DNA of 64,000 bases, from NCBI GenBank assembly GCA_965195195.1, contig CBDAFF010000064.1, positions 1 through 64,000 of the forward strand, read 5' to 3'. The first letter of the stretch is position 1; each line of letters begins with the position of its first letter. Shown here piece after piece: positions 43,854 through 52,411 of this stretch. The notes under the pieces are model-generated. The model did not search any database and was not told where the DNA came from. It saw only the letters and a program-made list of their open reading frames with translations. Both the position numbers and the translations under genes were made by a program. Source of the DNA: E44-bin32 sp965195195 (lineage in GTDB: Bacteria; Chloroflexota; Anaerolineae; Anaerolineales; E44-bin32).

Positions 43854-44140
43854 CTCTTAATGGTTTTATCCTTGGTTTGACCATCGCGTCGGCTTGTGCC
43901 TTCCTTTTCCACATCCTTCGCGGCGGCAGTCTCAAACGTCTCGCAATCTATTTGGTTTCTGCGTGGATCGGATTCTTTTCAGGTCACCTGCTTGGCGAAC
44001 TAATCAATTGGCAATTGCTAAGGCTAGGCTCTATCAACCTGTTCCCTGCGCTTCTAGGAACGTTACTGAGCCTTATTCTAACTGCTGTCTTGGTCAAACC
44101 TAATTCCCGCTCACAAAAAAAGTCCCGCAGCCGTCGTTAG
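43823..44140 (+). CDS. Small membrane protein of unknown function
   Basis: Up to 105 residues with three hydrophobic helices and a very basic C-terminus rich in Ser, Arg and Lys. The start is ambiguous. ATG 43823 overlaps mnmA by 31 bases and has GGGAG four bases before it; GTG 43850 overlaps the mnmA stop as GTGA and has AGGAGGAGG about 12 bases upstream. Either way it is coupled to mnmA. No family recognised. Confidence 0.65.
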   Translation: MFRRRNNPSVTLNGFILGLTIASACAFLFHILRGGSLKRLAIYLVSAWIGFFSGHLLGELINWQLLRLGSINLFPALLGTLLSLILTAVLVKPNSRSQKKSRSRR

Positions 44141-44164
44141 GCACAAATTCAGCGATTTTGCTTG

Positions 44165-44173
44165 TGTTATAAT
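44165..44173 (+). promoter_or_regulatory. Extended -10 promoter of the 44.2 kb gene
   Basis: TGT-TATAAT is followed by eight bases and then the ATG at 44182, so the start site would fall within a few bases of the start codon. Confidence 0.55.
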
Positions 44174-44181
44174 CGATCTTA

Positions 44182-44637
44182 ATGACTGAAAAAGATACTT
44201 TCCCGCCGCCAAATAACACCTCTGCGTCCGTTGAGTCCGCCCCTTCGGGAGATAAGATTCCCACTCTATGGATCGTACTGGGAGCAGTCTTTTTTCTCTT
44301 GTTTATCGCGGTAATAATCATCGCTGTTAACGCAATGATCAAAAACCCCGCACAAACTGAAACCCTGCGCGACATTATGATAATTTTTATGGCCTTCGTA
44401 TCTCTAATCACCGGCCTAGCTCTTGTGATCTTGCTAGTCCAGCTAGCCCGGCTGACGAACCTCCTTCAGTACGAGATCAGACCGATTCTCGAAGCCACAA
44501 ACGAGACTGTCAGTTCCTTGCGCGGAACCAGCGAATTTCTCAGCGATAACCTTGTAGCACCTGTTGTCAAAGCGAGCAGCTCGTTCGCGGCGCTAAGACG
44601 CGCAATCGAGTTGTTTGACTTTCGCCGCCCTAAGTAA
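44182..44637 (+). CDS. Membrane protein of unknown function (two helices)
   Basis: The 151-aa protein has a Pro/Ser/Thr-rich N-terminal tail, two hydrophobic helices (about residues 30-52 and 66-92) and an amphipathic C-terminal tail resembling the YtxH/DUF948 style of envelope proteins. The YtxH-like gene follows after 39 bases. Its promoter box lies directly before the ATG with no Shine-Dalgarno sequence. Function not known. Confidence 0.75.
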   Translation: MTEKDTFPPPNNTSASVESAPSGDKIPTLWIVLGAVFFLLFIAVIIIAVNAMIKNPAQTETLRDIMIIFMAFVSLITGLALVILLVQLARLTNLLQYEIRPILEATNETVSSLRGTSEFLSDNLVAPVVKASSSFAALRRAIELFDFRRPK

Positions 44638-44676
44638 ATTTGTATAAGGAATTTAACAAAAAAAGGAGAAGGGATT

Positions 44677-45021
44677 ATGTCGGATAATAACAGTGATTTC
44701 GGTGCCTTCGTCTCAGGCTTTCTAATTGGCGGTCTGGTTGGCGCGGCTGTCTCTCTGCTCTTCGCCCCGCAGTCTGGAGAGGAGACTCGAACCCTAATCT
44801 ATGACAAGGGCATTGAGTTAAAGGATCAAGCCGGAGGCGTCATTGACGATACACGTACTCGCGCGGAAGAACTCGCCAAGGAAGCAAAATATTTAGCAGA
44901 GGATCTTCAGAAACGAGGCAAGAGCGTCGCTGAAGGCCAGAAGAAGAAGTCCACGAAAGAAGTTGAACCTGAGAAGAAAGCTGCAACTCCCAAGAAGAAA
45001 GACGATACAGCGAAAAAATAG
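44677..45021 (+). CDS. YtxH-domain protein
   Basis: The 114-aa protein starts with one glycine-rich membrane helix (F-V-S-G-F-L-I-G-G-L-V-G-A-A) and the YtxH signature L-F-A-P-Q-S-G-E-E-T-R near residue 31. A long charged helix and a Lys/Ala/Glu-rich tail follow. YtxH proteins are stress- or envelope-associated but poorly understood. AAGGAG precedes the ATG. It ends before an 11-pair hairpin. Confidence 0.88.
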   Translation: MSDNNSDFGAFVSGFLIGGLVGAAVSLLFAPQSGEETRTLIYDKGIELKDQAGGVIDDTRTRAEELAKEAKYLAEDLQKRGKSVAEGQKKKSTKEVEPEKKAATPKKKDDTAKK

Positions 45022-45049
45022 CTTCCTGTGGTTCTCTGTTCATTAATAA

Positions 45050-45076
45050 ATAGGACGCCTCATTTAGGCGTCCTAT
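45050..45076. terminator. Bidirectional terminator between the YtxH gene and nnr
   Basis: ATAGGACGCCT and its exact complement form an 11-pair stem around CATTT. The minus strand has TTTATT after it, making it a good terminator for nnr; on the plus strand the T-run is weak. Confidence 0.8.
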
Positions 45077-45117
45077 GTCATATTCCCCCTTCAAACGCAA
45101 TCAACGTGAGCGATTAA

Positions 45118-46737
45118 TTATCCGCGCTCCAATTCCCTAATAGCAGCAGGAATAAGCTCCGCCACATCGCCTGCTATCACTCCGGCTGTAGAACCAATCA
45201 TTCCTGCCGCTATCTCACCTGACCATCCGTGAAGAAAGCAGCCTAATATCGCAGCCTGATAAGGCTTTAAGCCTTGAGCGAGCAGAGAAGCGATCACACC
45301 CGACAATACATCTCCAGTACCCGCACGCGCTAATGCAGGTGTTGCGAAAGGTAGAATCGTTGCTTGCCCGGTTGGAGAAGCGACGACGGTAAATGCCCCC
45401 TTCAAGACGACTACGTGCCCCCATTGAGCAGCCCAATCCAGGGCAGTTTGCTCTCGTTCCGCTTGGATCTCCGTTACCGAGAGACCTGTCAACACCGACA
45501 TCTCGCCCGGGTGGGGTGTGAGAATCGATTGCCCTGGCAAGTGAACATGCCAATCCGGTATTTCAGCAAGCAGCTTCAAACCATCAGCATCGATGACAAT
45601 AGGAGGCAGCTTCATCGTCTCCTCACCACCTCCATAGTGAAGGAAACCTATTCCTTGTTTTGCAGCAGCCGAAGGATTTATCAGCCGTTTCATGAAGTCT
45701 AGCGTTGGTCGTTCTCGTCCAAAACCAGGGCCCAGCAAAAGCGCCTGGCAATGAGGAAGCTCTTCACGAATGACGTCCGCGGCAGGACCGGCAATGACTC
45801 CAACCTCATGCGGCAGGACGAGCCACGTCGCTTCTGGAATCATTGGAACTAAAAATCCCTGAATTGGCTCTGGAACTGCCAGCGTCACCAGACCTGCGCC
45901 AGAACGATATGCCCCCAGCGCGGATAAGGATGCAGCGCCGGGGAAATTAACCGACCCGGCGACGATCATCACTCGTCCAAAGGTACCCTTGTGAGCATCC
46001 CGCGTCCTTTCCGGCAGCCACGACCGGACACTCTCACGCGTTGCGAAGTCAAGATCTATCGCTGCGAGTTCTTTTTGTGACGCGGGTATGCCAATATCCC
46101 CTACCACGATTTCGCCGACATACTCTGCTCCAGGAAAACGCAGAAGCCCCGGCTTTGCTGCAGCGAGCGTAACAGTTAAATCGGCAACGAGGCTCTCGTC
46201 TGCAATTTCACCCGTATCACAATCCACACCCGACGGGCAATCTACCGCAACGATATAGGGTATCGAAACGCGTTCTTCTAGCACTTTATTGACGAATGCG
46301 AGTATTTTCTTTGTTTCACCTTTAATTGGAGGTTTGAATCCTGTCCCGAAAACAGAGTCGACGAGTAGATCTGTGGAACTTATTAAATCTCTCAGCGCTT
46401 TGTGCCGCGTGTCGTTTTCTGCAGATGTGACCGGACATCCATTCCGGGTAATTCGCTGAAGGTTCTCGTCCTCTTCAGTTCGTTCTTTAGTTAGATAGAT
46501 CGATACCTTCGCTCCTGCTTCTTGTAAATAATGGCCAACAACGAGTCCATCTCCTCCGTTGTTACCCGGTCCAACCAGGACCGCCACACTCCATCTTTCT
46601 GCTTCAGGCCAATATTCAAGAATCGCAGTGGCAATGGATTTACCTGCGTTTTCCATCATCTTGTCGTACGTCAGCCCAGACGCATCAGCCGCCCGCTCAA
46701 TCGCACGCATTTGCTCAACTGTAACAACTTTTTTCAA
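45118..46737 (-). CDS. nnr: Bifunctional NAD(P)H-hydrate epimerase / dehydratase
   Basis: Repairs hydrated NAD(P)H. The 539-aa protein has the YjeF_N epimerase domain first (G-P-G-N-N-G-G-D-G-L-V-V near residue 55), then the ribokinase-like ADP/ATP-dependent dehydratase (L-T-P-H-P-G-E-M, and G-T-G-D-V-L-S-G-V-I near residue 490). I use the TTG at 46737 giving M-K-K-V-V-T, with GGAGG seven bases upstream; longer frames run through the promoter. The gene is followed by a terminator. Confidence 0.95.
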   Translation of the reverse strand: MKKVVTVEQMRAIERAADASGLTYDKMMENAGKSIATAILEYWPEAERWSVAVLVGPGNNGGDGLVVGHYLQEAGAKVSIYLTKERTEEDENLQRITRNGCPVTSAENDTRHKALRDLISSTDLLVDSVFGTGFKPPIKGETKKILAFVNKVLEERVSIPYIVAVDCPSGVDCDTGEIADESLVADLTVTLAAAKPGLLRFPGAEYVGEIVVGDIGIPASQKELAAIDLDFATRESVRSWLPERTRDAHKGTFGRVMIVAGSVNFPGAASLSALGAYRSGAGLVTLAVPEPIQGFLVPMIPEATWLVLPHEVGVIAGPAADVIREELPHCQALLLGPGFGRERPTLDFMKRLINPSAAAKQGIGFLHYGGGEETMKLPPIVIDADGLKLLAEIPDWHVHLPGQSILTPHPGEMSVLTGLSVTEIQAEREQTALDWAAQWGHVVVLKGAFTVVASPTGQATILPFATPALARAGTGDVLSGVIASLLAQGLKPYQAAILGCFLHGWSGEIAAGMIGSTAGVIAGDVAELIPAAIRELERG

Positions 46738-46753
46738 TGGACTACCTCCTTCC

Positions 46754-46762
46754 ATTATAGCA
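46754..46762 (-). promoter_or_regulatory. Extended -10 promoter of nnr
   Basis: On the minus strand TGC-TATAAT lies 16 bases before the TTG start, with GGAGG between. The box abuts the AOR stop codon. Confidence 0.6.
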
Positions 46763-48590
46763 AGGAAAGCTCTTCGGATAGACTGTCCAACCCTAACTCC
46801 CTCATCTTCTTCGTCGTCGGTATTCCTGTGTCGAGATCCCATCCACGTTCATCGTAGTAGGCAATCAACATCTCTTCAAAAGGAGGAACATACCCAGCAG
46901 CGCCGCCCTCTGCAAGTGGAACTTTAAAGCTCTCAGGTAGAGAGTCATCTAACCCAGCAGGGCTTAGGCGGTGGTTGATCATCCGCTTGAGATTCCAGGA
47001 TCGCTCGCCTAGAAGGAGTAAATCGTTTAAGGTGTATTCATATCCAGTTGCATACTGGATCAACTTACTGGTGTCGCTTGGAGGTACAGTAGCGAAGATG
47101 CACATCACCAGAGCGTTAATAACGGATGTCCAATTCTGATGACGGATGATGTTCTTGACCTTTTCCGCTCCCGCCTGTCGATTGAAGAAGTCTATGCCGA
47201 TCGCCTCAATCGTCTGCCCAAGCTCGACCATGTAGTACGGTCCCTGATTATGGCAAGCGCCTCGAGGAGAGGTGGCATAAACAAGCCCAACCCCTGATGC
47301 CCCTCGTGGCTCATGATAAGGGACTTCTAGTCCCTTCACTTCTACCGCAGAATTCTGTGAGTCAAAATACTTCCCTAGAGTCCTCGCCCCTTTTGCTATA
47401 ATCGCCCCTAAACCTTCCCGTTGCACCGTTTGGTGAACGAGTTTCTCGACAACAGCGTGATCCCCCCACCGGAATTCATCACCGCTGAAGTCGTTTGAAG
47501 ATATTAATCCATCCTCGAATAATTTGAAAACTAAGCCAATCGTGTTAGAGAGCGAGATCGTATCCATCCCATAACGATCACAGATCTCCCCCATTCTCGT
47601 AATGAACGGTAGATCCGTAATTCCGAGATTCGGTCCAAAACCGACCGCCGTCTCATATTCTGGCCCCTTGCGTTCAATACCATCGATCAATTTAACTTTT
47701 CTACCGCACGCGATTACACAACCATGACAAGCGCTGATGCCACTTAATATCGTCTCCGCTGCCTCTGATCCAGAGACATTTTCAGTGCCGTCCAATGAGC
47801 CTGCTGAAAAGTATTTCTTTGGCATTAAACCAAAATAATCGAATAAATCGCTTGAGACGGATGTGCCAAAGTCTCGCATACTCACACTTACGAGATCATC
47901 CTTGAGCTCTCTATTTACTCGAGCCCTAATGGCTGCATATTCACTCGGGTTATCAAGGTGGATCGATCCTCGACCACGCACGGCGATCGCCTTCAAGTTC
48001 TTCGAACCCATAACAGCGCCCAATCCCGTTCGTCCCGCCACTCTTCCATGATCGCAGAGGATCAGGGCGAAGGGGATTTGCTGTTCCCCAGCGAGACCAA
48101 TGCAAGCCACTCGGGTTGCTGGCTGACCCAGCTCTTCCTTGATTGTTTCCTGCGTTTGGTACGTATCTGCCGCTCCCCAGAGATGGTCGGCAGCACGCAT
48201 CTCTACTCGACTATCGTGGATCCATAAGTAAACTGGGCTTGCGGCTCGACCGCGGACGATCAGAACATCAACCCCTGCTTTACGCAGCTCTGTTCCGAAG
48301 AAACCACCAATATTGGATTCAGCCCAGATCCCCGTCGAGGGTGACTTTCCACAAATTACGGAGCGTGCTACGGCGGGTCCGCTTGTTCCCGTCAGCGGGC
48401 CAGTTACGAAAGCAAGAGGTGCTTCAGGGCTCAACGGATCGAGGTCTGAGGACAACTCAGTGTATAGCAAATACGCACCTAGACCGCTCCCGCCAAGATG
48501 CTTTTGCATAACATCATTATTGATAATCCCAACAGAATTTGAACCCGTTGTAAGATCAATCGTCAAGGATCGGAATTGGGATTTGCTCAT
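46755..48590 (-). CDS. Aldehyde:ferredoxin oxidoreductase (tungsten/molybdopterin) family
   Basis: A tungstopterin enzyme that oxidises aldehydes with ferredoxin. The 611-aa protein has the AOR N-domain, with an I-D-L-T-T-G-type strand and L-G-G-S-G-L-G-A-Y-L, and cluster ligands C-H-G-C-V-I-A-C near residue 285 with a later Cys near residue 492. The length is typical. Start at 48590 with ATG. Its substrate range cannot be read; AOR families include carboxylate reduction. The pterin genes and a ferredoxin are not in the window. Confidence 0.92.
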   Translation of the reverse strand: MSKSQFRSLTIDLTTGSNSVGIINNDVMQKHLGGSGLGAYLLYTELSSDLDPLSPEAPLAFVTGPLTGTSGPAVARSVICGKSPSTGIWAESNIGGFFGTELRKAGVDVLIVRGRAASPVYLWIHDSRVEMRAADHLWGAADTYQTQETIKEELGQPATRVACIGLAGEQQIPFALILCDHGRVAGRTGLGAVMGSKNLKAIAVRGRGSIHLDNPSEYAAIRARVNRELKDDLVSVSMRDFGTSVSSDLFDYFGLMPKKYFSAGSLDGTENVSGSEAAETILSGISACHGCVIACGRKVKLIDGIERKGPEYETAVGFGPNLGITDLPFITRMGEICDRYGMDTISLSNTIGLVFKLFEDGLISSNDFSGDEFRWGDHAVVEKLVHQTVQREGLGAIIAKGARTLGKYFDSQNSAVEVKGLEVPYHEPRGASGVGLVYATSPRGACHNQGPYYMVELGQTIEAIGIDFFNRQAGAEKVKNIIRHQNWTSVINALVMCIFATVPPSDTSKLIQYATGYEYTLNDLLLLGERSWNLKRMINHRLSPAGLDDSLPESFKVPLAEGGAAGYVPPFEEMLIAYYDERGWDLDTGIPTTKKMRELGLDSLSEELSLL

Positions 48591-48680
48591 TGCATGTGTA
48601 TGTTATGGATTTGTCGTTGACGAAATCGAGTGTACATTAAGCTATACTCCATTCTCGTAAACTCGCGACTTCCAGAAGAT

Positions 48681-50306
48681 CTACTTCTTCGCAGGAATTC
48701 TGCTCATCGCGTACTCTGCCATCGCGGTTATCGTTAAGGTCGGGTTAAGTCCGGGGTTAGCCTGGATGATTGAACCATCGACGACATACAAGCCGGGGTA
48801 GTTGAACACCTCAAGCTTTTTATTGACCACGCCTTCTGCATCATTACTCCCCATCAGACACCCCCCAAGAATATGTGCAGTCATCGATGCGTTCAGCGCG
48901 CCTTCAACAATATTCCCCATTGGCAGACCATCAATCTCCTCGGCCATCGCCCGGACTACCTGGTGGCCTATTGGAATTTCCGCAGGCACCTGTTTCTCCG
49001 CTCCTCGATCTGATGTCAGTCCCAAACGGAATAAAGTCTGTAGACTGCGGCCCAGTTTCACACTCATGAGATTGTCCTCGGTTTGCATAAGGAGGATTCC
49101 AAAAGTGCGTCGACCCCAGGATGGATCAAACTTCGATTTAATAAAGGACCAGGGATGGCGGATGACGGCGGCCAGGAGCAGCCACAATCGGTGGGCAACG
49201 CCAGAATTACCAGCCTCGATCATCGGCATACCTAACAAGCGATACATGAACGACGAGCCTTCTGGAAATCGAAAAGGTTCGATATGCGTAACATCATCTG
49301 CATGGAATACTGTGCTGATCGCAATTCCTTCTGTATGGTTGCTGTCTGGAACCAGATCGGTAACGCCCAGGAGTGCTTCGCTGTTTGTCCGCACATTTTC
49401 TCCGAGTCTAACTGACAACTCAGGGAGCGTTCGAGAACCATCTCGGCAATGCAAAAGCAGGTTCAGTGTGCCGATCACACCCGCGGCGACGATCACGTTG
49501 GTGGCATAGACTTCAGCGTTCCCGGACCGGATAACACGTCTGGTGTTGTGATATCGAATGCGATACCGAGCGCCACTTTCGACACCACCTTTAACTTGAC
49601 TTATCTCAGTGACCTGAGACTCAGGCTGGATCTCAACTCCGAGTTTTTCTGCAAAATACAGATAGTTCTTTGGTAGCGTATTTTTTGCGTTTTCCTTGCA
49701 CCCAATCATGCATCCGCCACAATAGGTGCATCCTGACCGACGAGGACCCTCGCCATTAAAGAAAGGATCATCAACCTCGACGCCCTGTGTACCGAAATAA
49801 ACCCCGACGGGAAGGTTTTTAAATGTACTTTCCCTACCCATTTTCTCAGCTACCGATCTCATGATCTTGTCGGCTTCAGTAATGCTGGGGCTTATGGTGT
49901 GCCCTAGCATTCGCTTTGCCGTCTTAAAATGAGGGTCGAGGGCAGATTTCCAATCATTAAGTTCAGACCAATTGCCAACTTCATACATTTTCTCGTCCGG
50001 GTCAACGAGTACGTTCGCATATCCCAGGCTTCCTCCGCCCACCCCACTCCAGCGCAACGCCATCACATCTCGTAACAGTGTTATTTCCATAATTCCATAA
50101 AACCGAAGCGCGGGCATCCAAAGGAATTTCCACAACACCCAATTTCTCTTCGGGAAATCTTCATCCTCGTATCGTAAACCTCGCTCAAGCACAAGGACCC
50201 GATACCCCTTTTCGGCCAAACGCATTGCCGAAACACTTCCCCCAAATCCCGAGCCGATGATGACAAAATCGTAGAGAGGTTTGGATGATTGAATATTTGC
50301 TGTCAT
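48681..50306 (-). CDS. GMC-family oxidoreductase, cholesterol-oxidase-like
   Basis: An FAD enzyme of 541 aa. It has the dinucleotide fold I-G-S-G-F-G-G-S near residue 17, a cysteine-rich segment C-x2-C-x2-C-x3-C (residues about 193-203, with G-C-K-E-N-A-K-N) like that of ChoD-type proteins, and the late catalytic GMC region N-P-x-L-T-I-T. The cysteine group could hold an iron-sulfur cluster. It precedes a DUF4242-like and an SCP2-like gene on the same strand, which suggests work on a sterol or other lipid alcohol. Confidence 0.88.
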   Translation of the reverse strand: MTANIQSSKPLYDFVIIGSGFGGSVSAMRLAEKGYRVLVLERGLRYEDEDFPKRNWVLWKFLWMPALRFYGIMEITLLRDVMALRWSGVGGGSLGYANVLVDPDEKMYEVGNWSELNDWKSALDPHFKTAKRMLGHTISPSITEADKIMRSVAEKMGRESTFKNLPVGVYFGTQGVEVDDPFFNGEGPRRSGCTYCGGCMIGCKENAKNTLPKNYLYFAEKLGVEIQPESQVTEISQVKGGVESGARYRIRYHNTRRVIRSGNAEVYATNVIVAAGVIGTLNLLLHCRDGSRTLPELSVRLGENVRTNSEALLGVTDLVPDSNHTEGIAISTVFHADDVTHIEPFRFPEGSSFMYRLLGMPMIEAGNSGVAHRLWLLLAAVIRHPWSFIKSKFDPSWGRRTFGILLMQTEDNLMSVKLGRSLQTLFRLGLTSDRGAEKQVPAEIPIGHQVVRAMAEEIDGLPMGNIVEGALNASMTAHILGGCLMGSNDAEGVVNKKLEVFNYPGLYVVDGSIIQANPGLNPTLTITAMAEYAMSRIPAKK

Positions 50307-50383
50307 GATTTAACCTATCTTCTTAAGATAATGACAGGGCCACACCATAATATTCGTGCGAAATCTTCACTGCTTAATTGCGC

Positions 50384-50656
50384 CTAATCTAACCATAGCG
50401 TATCGAAGAGGATGATTTCACTCGAATATTCAACGGGGGCTTGCTCTTGCATGTCCGGTGGAAAACACCTCACGATCGATTCTATGTTTTCTGCTTTCCA
50501 CTCACAATACAATTTCCCCGCGGCTGGATCGAAGAAAGAATGAACCCACTCAACATCTCCATTGGCTTTCTTTCTAACTTCGCGCCATTGATCGATCCAA
50601 TCATCCTGTGATTCCGGAAACGTTTGAATTTTATGTACTAGAAGGTAATGGGGCAT
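50384..50656 (-). CDS. DUF4242-like small protein
   Basis: A 90-aa soluble protein of the ferredoxin-like dimeric type: M-P-H-Y-L-L-V-H-K at the start and C-E-W-K-A-E-N in the middle suggest DUF4242/nickel-responsive-like small proteins of unknown role. GGAGG precedes the ATG by seven bases. It lies between the GMC oxidase and the SCP2-like gene. Confidence 0.6.
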   Translation of the reverse strand: MPHYLLVHKIQTFPESQDDWIDQWREVRKKANGDVEWVHSFFDPAAGKLYCEWKAENIESIVRCFPPDMQEQAPVEYSSEIILFDTLWLD

Positions 50657-50694
50657 GGTTCGACCTCCAAGGTATGGGTACGATCCTTTATGGC

Positions 50695-51114
50695 TTATTC
50701 TTCTATCGGAACCTTTTGACAGCAGCGCATAAAATCTAACACGGTAGGCACATTGCGCAGCATATATGCCATATTCCCCTCAACCCGCAGACGGCGAGTC
50801 ATCATCGCTTGAATCGGATCCAGTTGACCGGCAAATAATTTCTTGATATGGTCTATACGCGCGCGGAGAGTAAATGCCGAATCCGGCAGCTCTTCTTTCT
50901 CCATATCGATGAATCGGGCACTGCGACATTTCCCATGCCACAGATCGACGTATACAGCCACAGGAAGATCTTGTCGCTCATCCCCGTCTTCAGGCTCAAT
51001 CACAACCGTCATATCCCCTTCCCAATTCTTCGCCACCTCAGCATAACGCTCATCAGTATTAAGAACCTCAACTAGAACCTGCAGCCATTCATCGCTGGGA
51101 AATGGATAAGCCAT
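50695..51114 (-). CDS. SCP2 (sterol-carrier) -like protein
   Basis: A 139-aa soluble protein with the SCP2 sterol-binding layout, including a mid acidic loop (I-E-P-E-D-G-D-E) and the late D-P-I-Q-A-M-M-T-R-R-L-R-V-E-G-N-M segment typical of SCP2. I use the ATG at 51114 behind GGAGGAGGAAG rather than 51129. It starts the minus-strand set SCP2 - DUF4242 - GMC, divergent from dgt. Confidence 0.75.
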   Translation of the reverse strand: MAYPFPSDEWLQVLVEVLNTDERYAEVAKNWEGDMTVVIEPEDGDERQDLPVAVYVDLWHGKCRSARFIDMEKEELPDSAFTLRARIDHIKKLFAGQLDPIQAMMTRRLRVEGNMAYMLRNVPTVLDFMRCCQKVPIEE

Positions 51115-51140
51115 CTTCCTCCTCCACATAGGATCCGTGA

Positions 51141-51209
51141 ATTATGGTTCATAAAGTACGTGCCTGTCAACGTCATGCGTTGACAGGTCGCTCCGTGCTC
51201 GGTTACACT
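51141..51209. promoter_or_regulatory. Divergent promoters sharing a perfect 10-bp dyad
   Basis: CCTGTCAACG (51163-51172), a five-base loop and CGTTGACAGG (51178-51187) form a perfect inverted repeat. Each arm contains a TTGACA: on the plus strand 51180-51185, then TACACT at 51204-51209 (spacer 18) for dgt; on the minus strand 51170-51165, then CATAAT at 51146-51141 (spacer 18) for the SCP2 gene. The shared dyad may be an operator as well as the two -35 boxes. Confidence 0.65.
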
Positions 51210-51237
51210 CTCAAACTCAACCAACTTGGAGGCCGGT

Positions 51238-52389
51238 ATGATTTACCTGAGAGAATTTCTCGAAGATCTGGAAGATAAACAACTGGCGCCGTACGGCTTT
51301 CGCAGTCGCGATTCCAAAGGGCGTGAATATCCTGATCCAGAGCGTGAATACCGCACAGCCTTCCAACGCGATCGTGACCGCATCATCCACACAACTGCCT
51401 TCCGGCGTCTTGAATATAAAACTCAAGTCTTTGTAATCACAGAGGGTGACTATTACAGAACTCGACTGACACACACAATTGAGGTCGCGCAGATCGGTAG
51501 AACAATCGCCCGTGCGCTTGGCGCGAATGAAGACCTTGTGGAAGCGATTTGTCTGGCCCACGACCTAGGCCACACTCCCTTTGGTCATGCGGGGGAACAT
51601 GCTCTCTCAGAATTGATGAGTGACCATGGCGGCTTTGATCATAATCGTCAATCACTGCGCATTGTGACGACACTGGAGAGAAGGTTCCCACAATTCCCCG
51701 GCCTGAATCTCACCTACGAGGTGCGGGAGGGAATGGTCAAGCACGAAACAGAATACGATATCTCAGACGCGCAAGGATATGACCCGGAGAAACGCGGCCA
51801 TTTAGAAGCACAAATTGCTAATGTAGCTGATGAAACAGCATACACCGCACATGATCTAGATGATGGCCTTCGTTCTGGTTTACTCAAAATAAAACAACTT
51901 CAAGGATTAACGCTCTGGCAGAAACTAAAGGAGATTGTCGGCTGGGACGCCGTGGATCTAGACGACATTACTCGGCACCAAATCATCCGTCGCTTGATCG
52001 GTATTGAGATCTCAGATGTGCTAGAGTCGACTTTACTTGCCTTGGAAAAGAGCGGCGCTCAATCCGTGGATGTACTTCAGCATCTTGAAAAGAACGTCGT
52101 TGTCCATTCTGAAGCATTCACCCAGATGAACCATGAATTGAAAGATTTCCTTTTCGTAAATATGTACCGCCACTTTCGAGTTTACCGTATGCAGATCAAA
52201 GCAGAACACATCTTGCAGGATATATTCAACGCTTACACAGAAAATCCGGGTATACTTCCCGCCGAAGTTCAGGAACGAGCAAATATTGGTGAATTTCATC
52301 GAGTCATATGCGACTATATTGCCGGTATGACCGATCGCTTTGCATTAGATGAACACAGTCGCTTATTTGACCCACAGGCAGCGTTGTAA
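51238..52389 (+). CDS. dgt: dGTP triphosphohydrolase (HD superfamily)
   Basis: Hydrolyses dGTP to deoxyguanosine and triphosphate. The 383-aa protein has R-L-x-H-T-I-E-V near residue 75 and L-A-H-D-L-G-H-T-P-F-G-H-A-G-E near residue 105, the HD-domain metal ligands with the Dgt-specific H-x-P-F-G-H. The ATG 51238 has GGAGG five bases before it. It is followed by greA after 22 bases, so they may be one unit. Confidence 0.95.
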   Translation: MIYLREFLEDLEDKQLAPYGFRSRDSKGREYPDPEREYRTAFQRDRDRIIHTTAFRRLEYKTQVFVITEGDYYRTRLTHTIEVAQIGRTIARALGANEDLVEAICLAHDLGHTPFGHAGEHALSELMSDHGGFDHNRQSLRIVTTLERRFPQFPGLNLTYEVREGMVKHETEYDISDAQGYDPEKRGHLEAQIANVADETAYTAHDLDDGLRSGLLKIKQLQGLTLWQKLKEIVGWDAVDLDDITRHQIIRRLIGIEISDVLESTLLALEKSGAQSVDVLQHLEKNVVVHSEAFTQMNHELKDFLFVNMYRHFRVYRMQIKAEHILQDIFNAYTENPGILPAEVQERANIGEFHRVICDYIAGMTDRFALDEHSRLFDPQAAL

Positions 52390-52411
52390 ATAAATTTCAT
52401 CAGGGTTGTTT

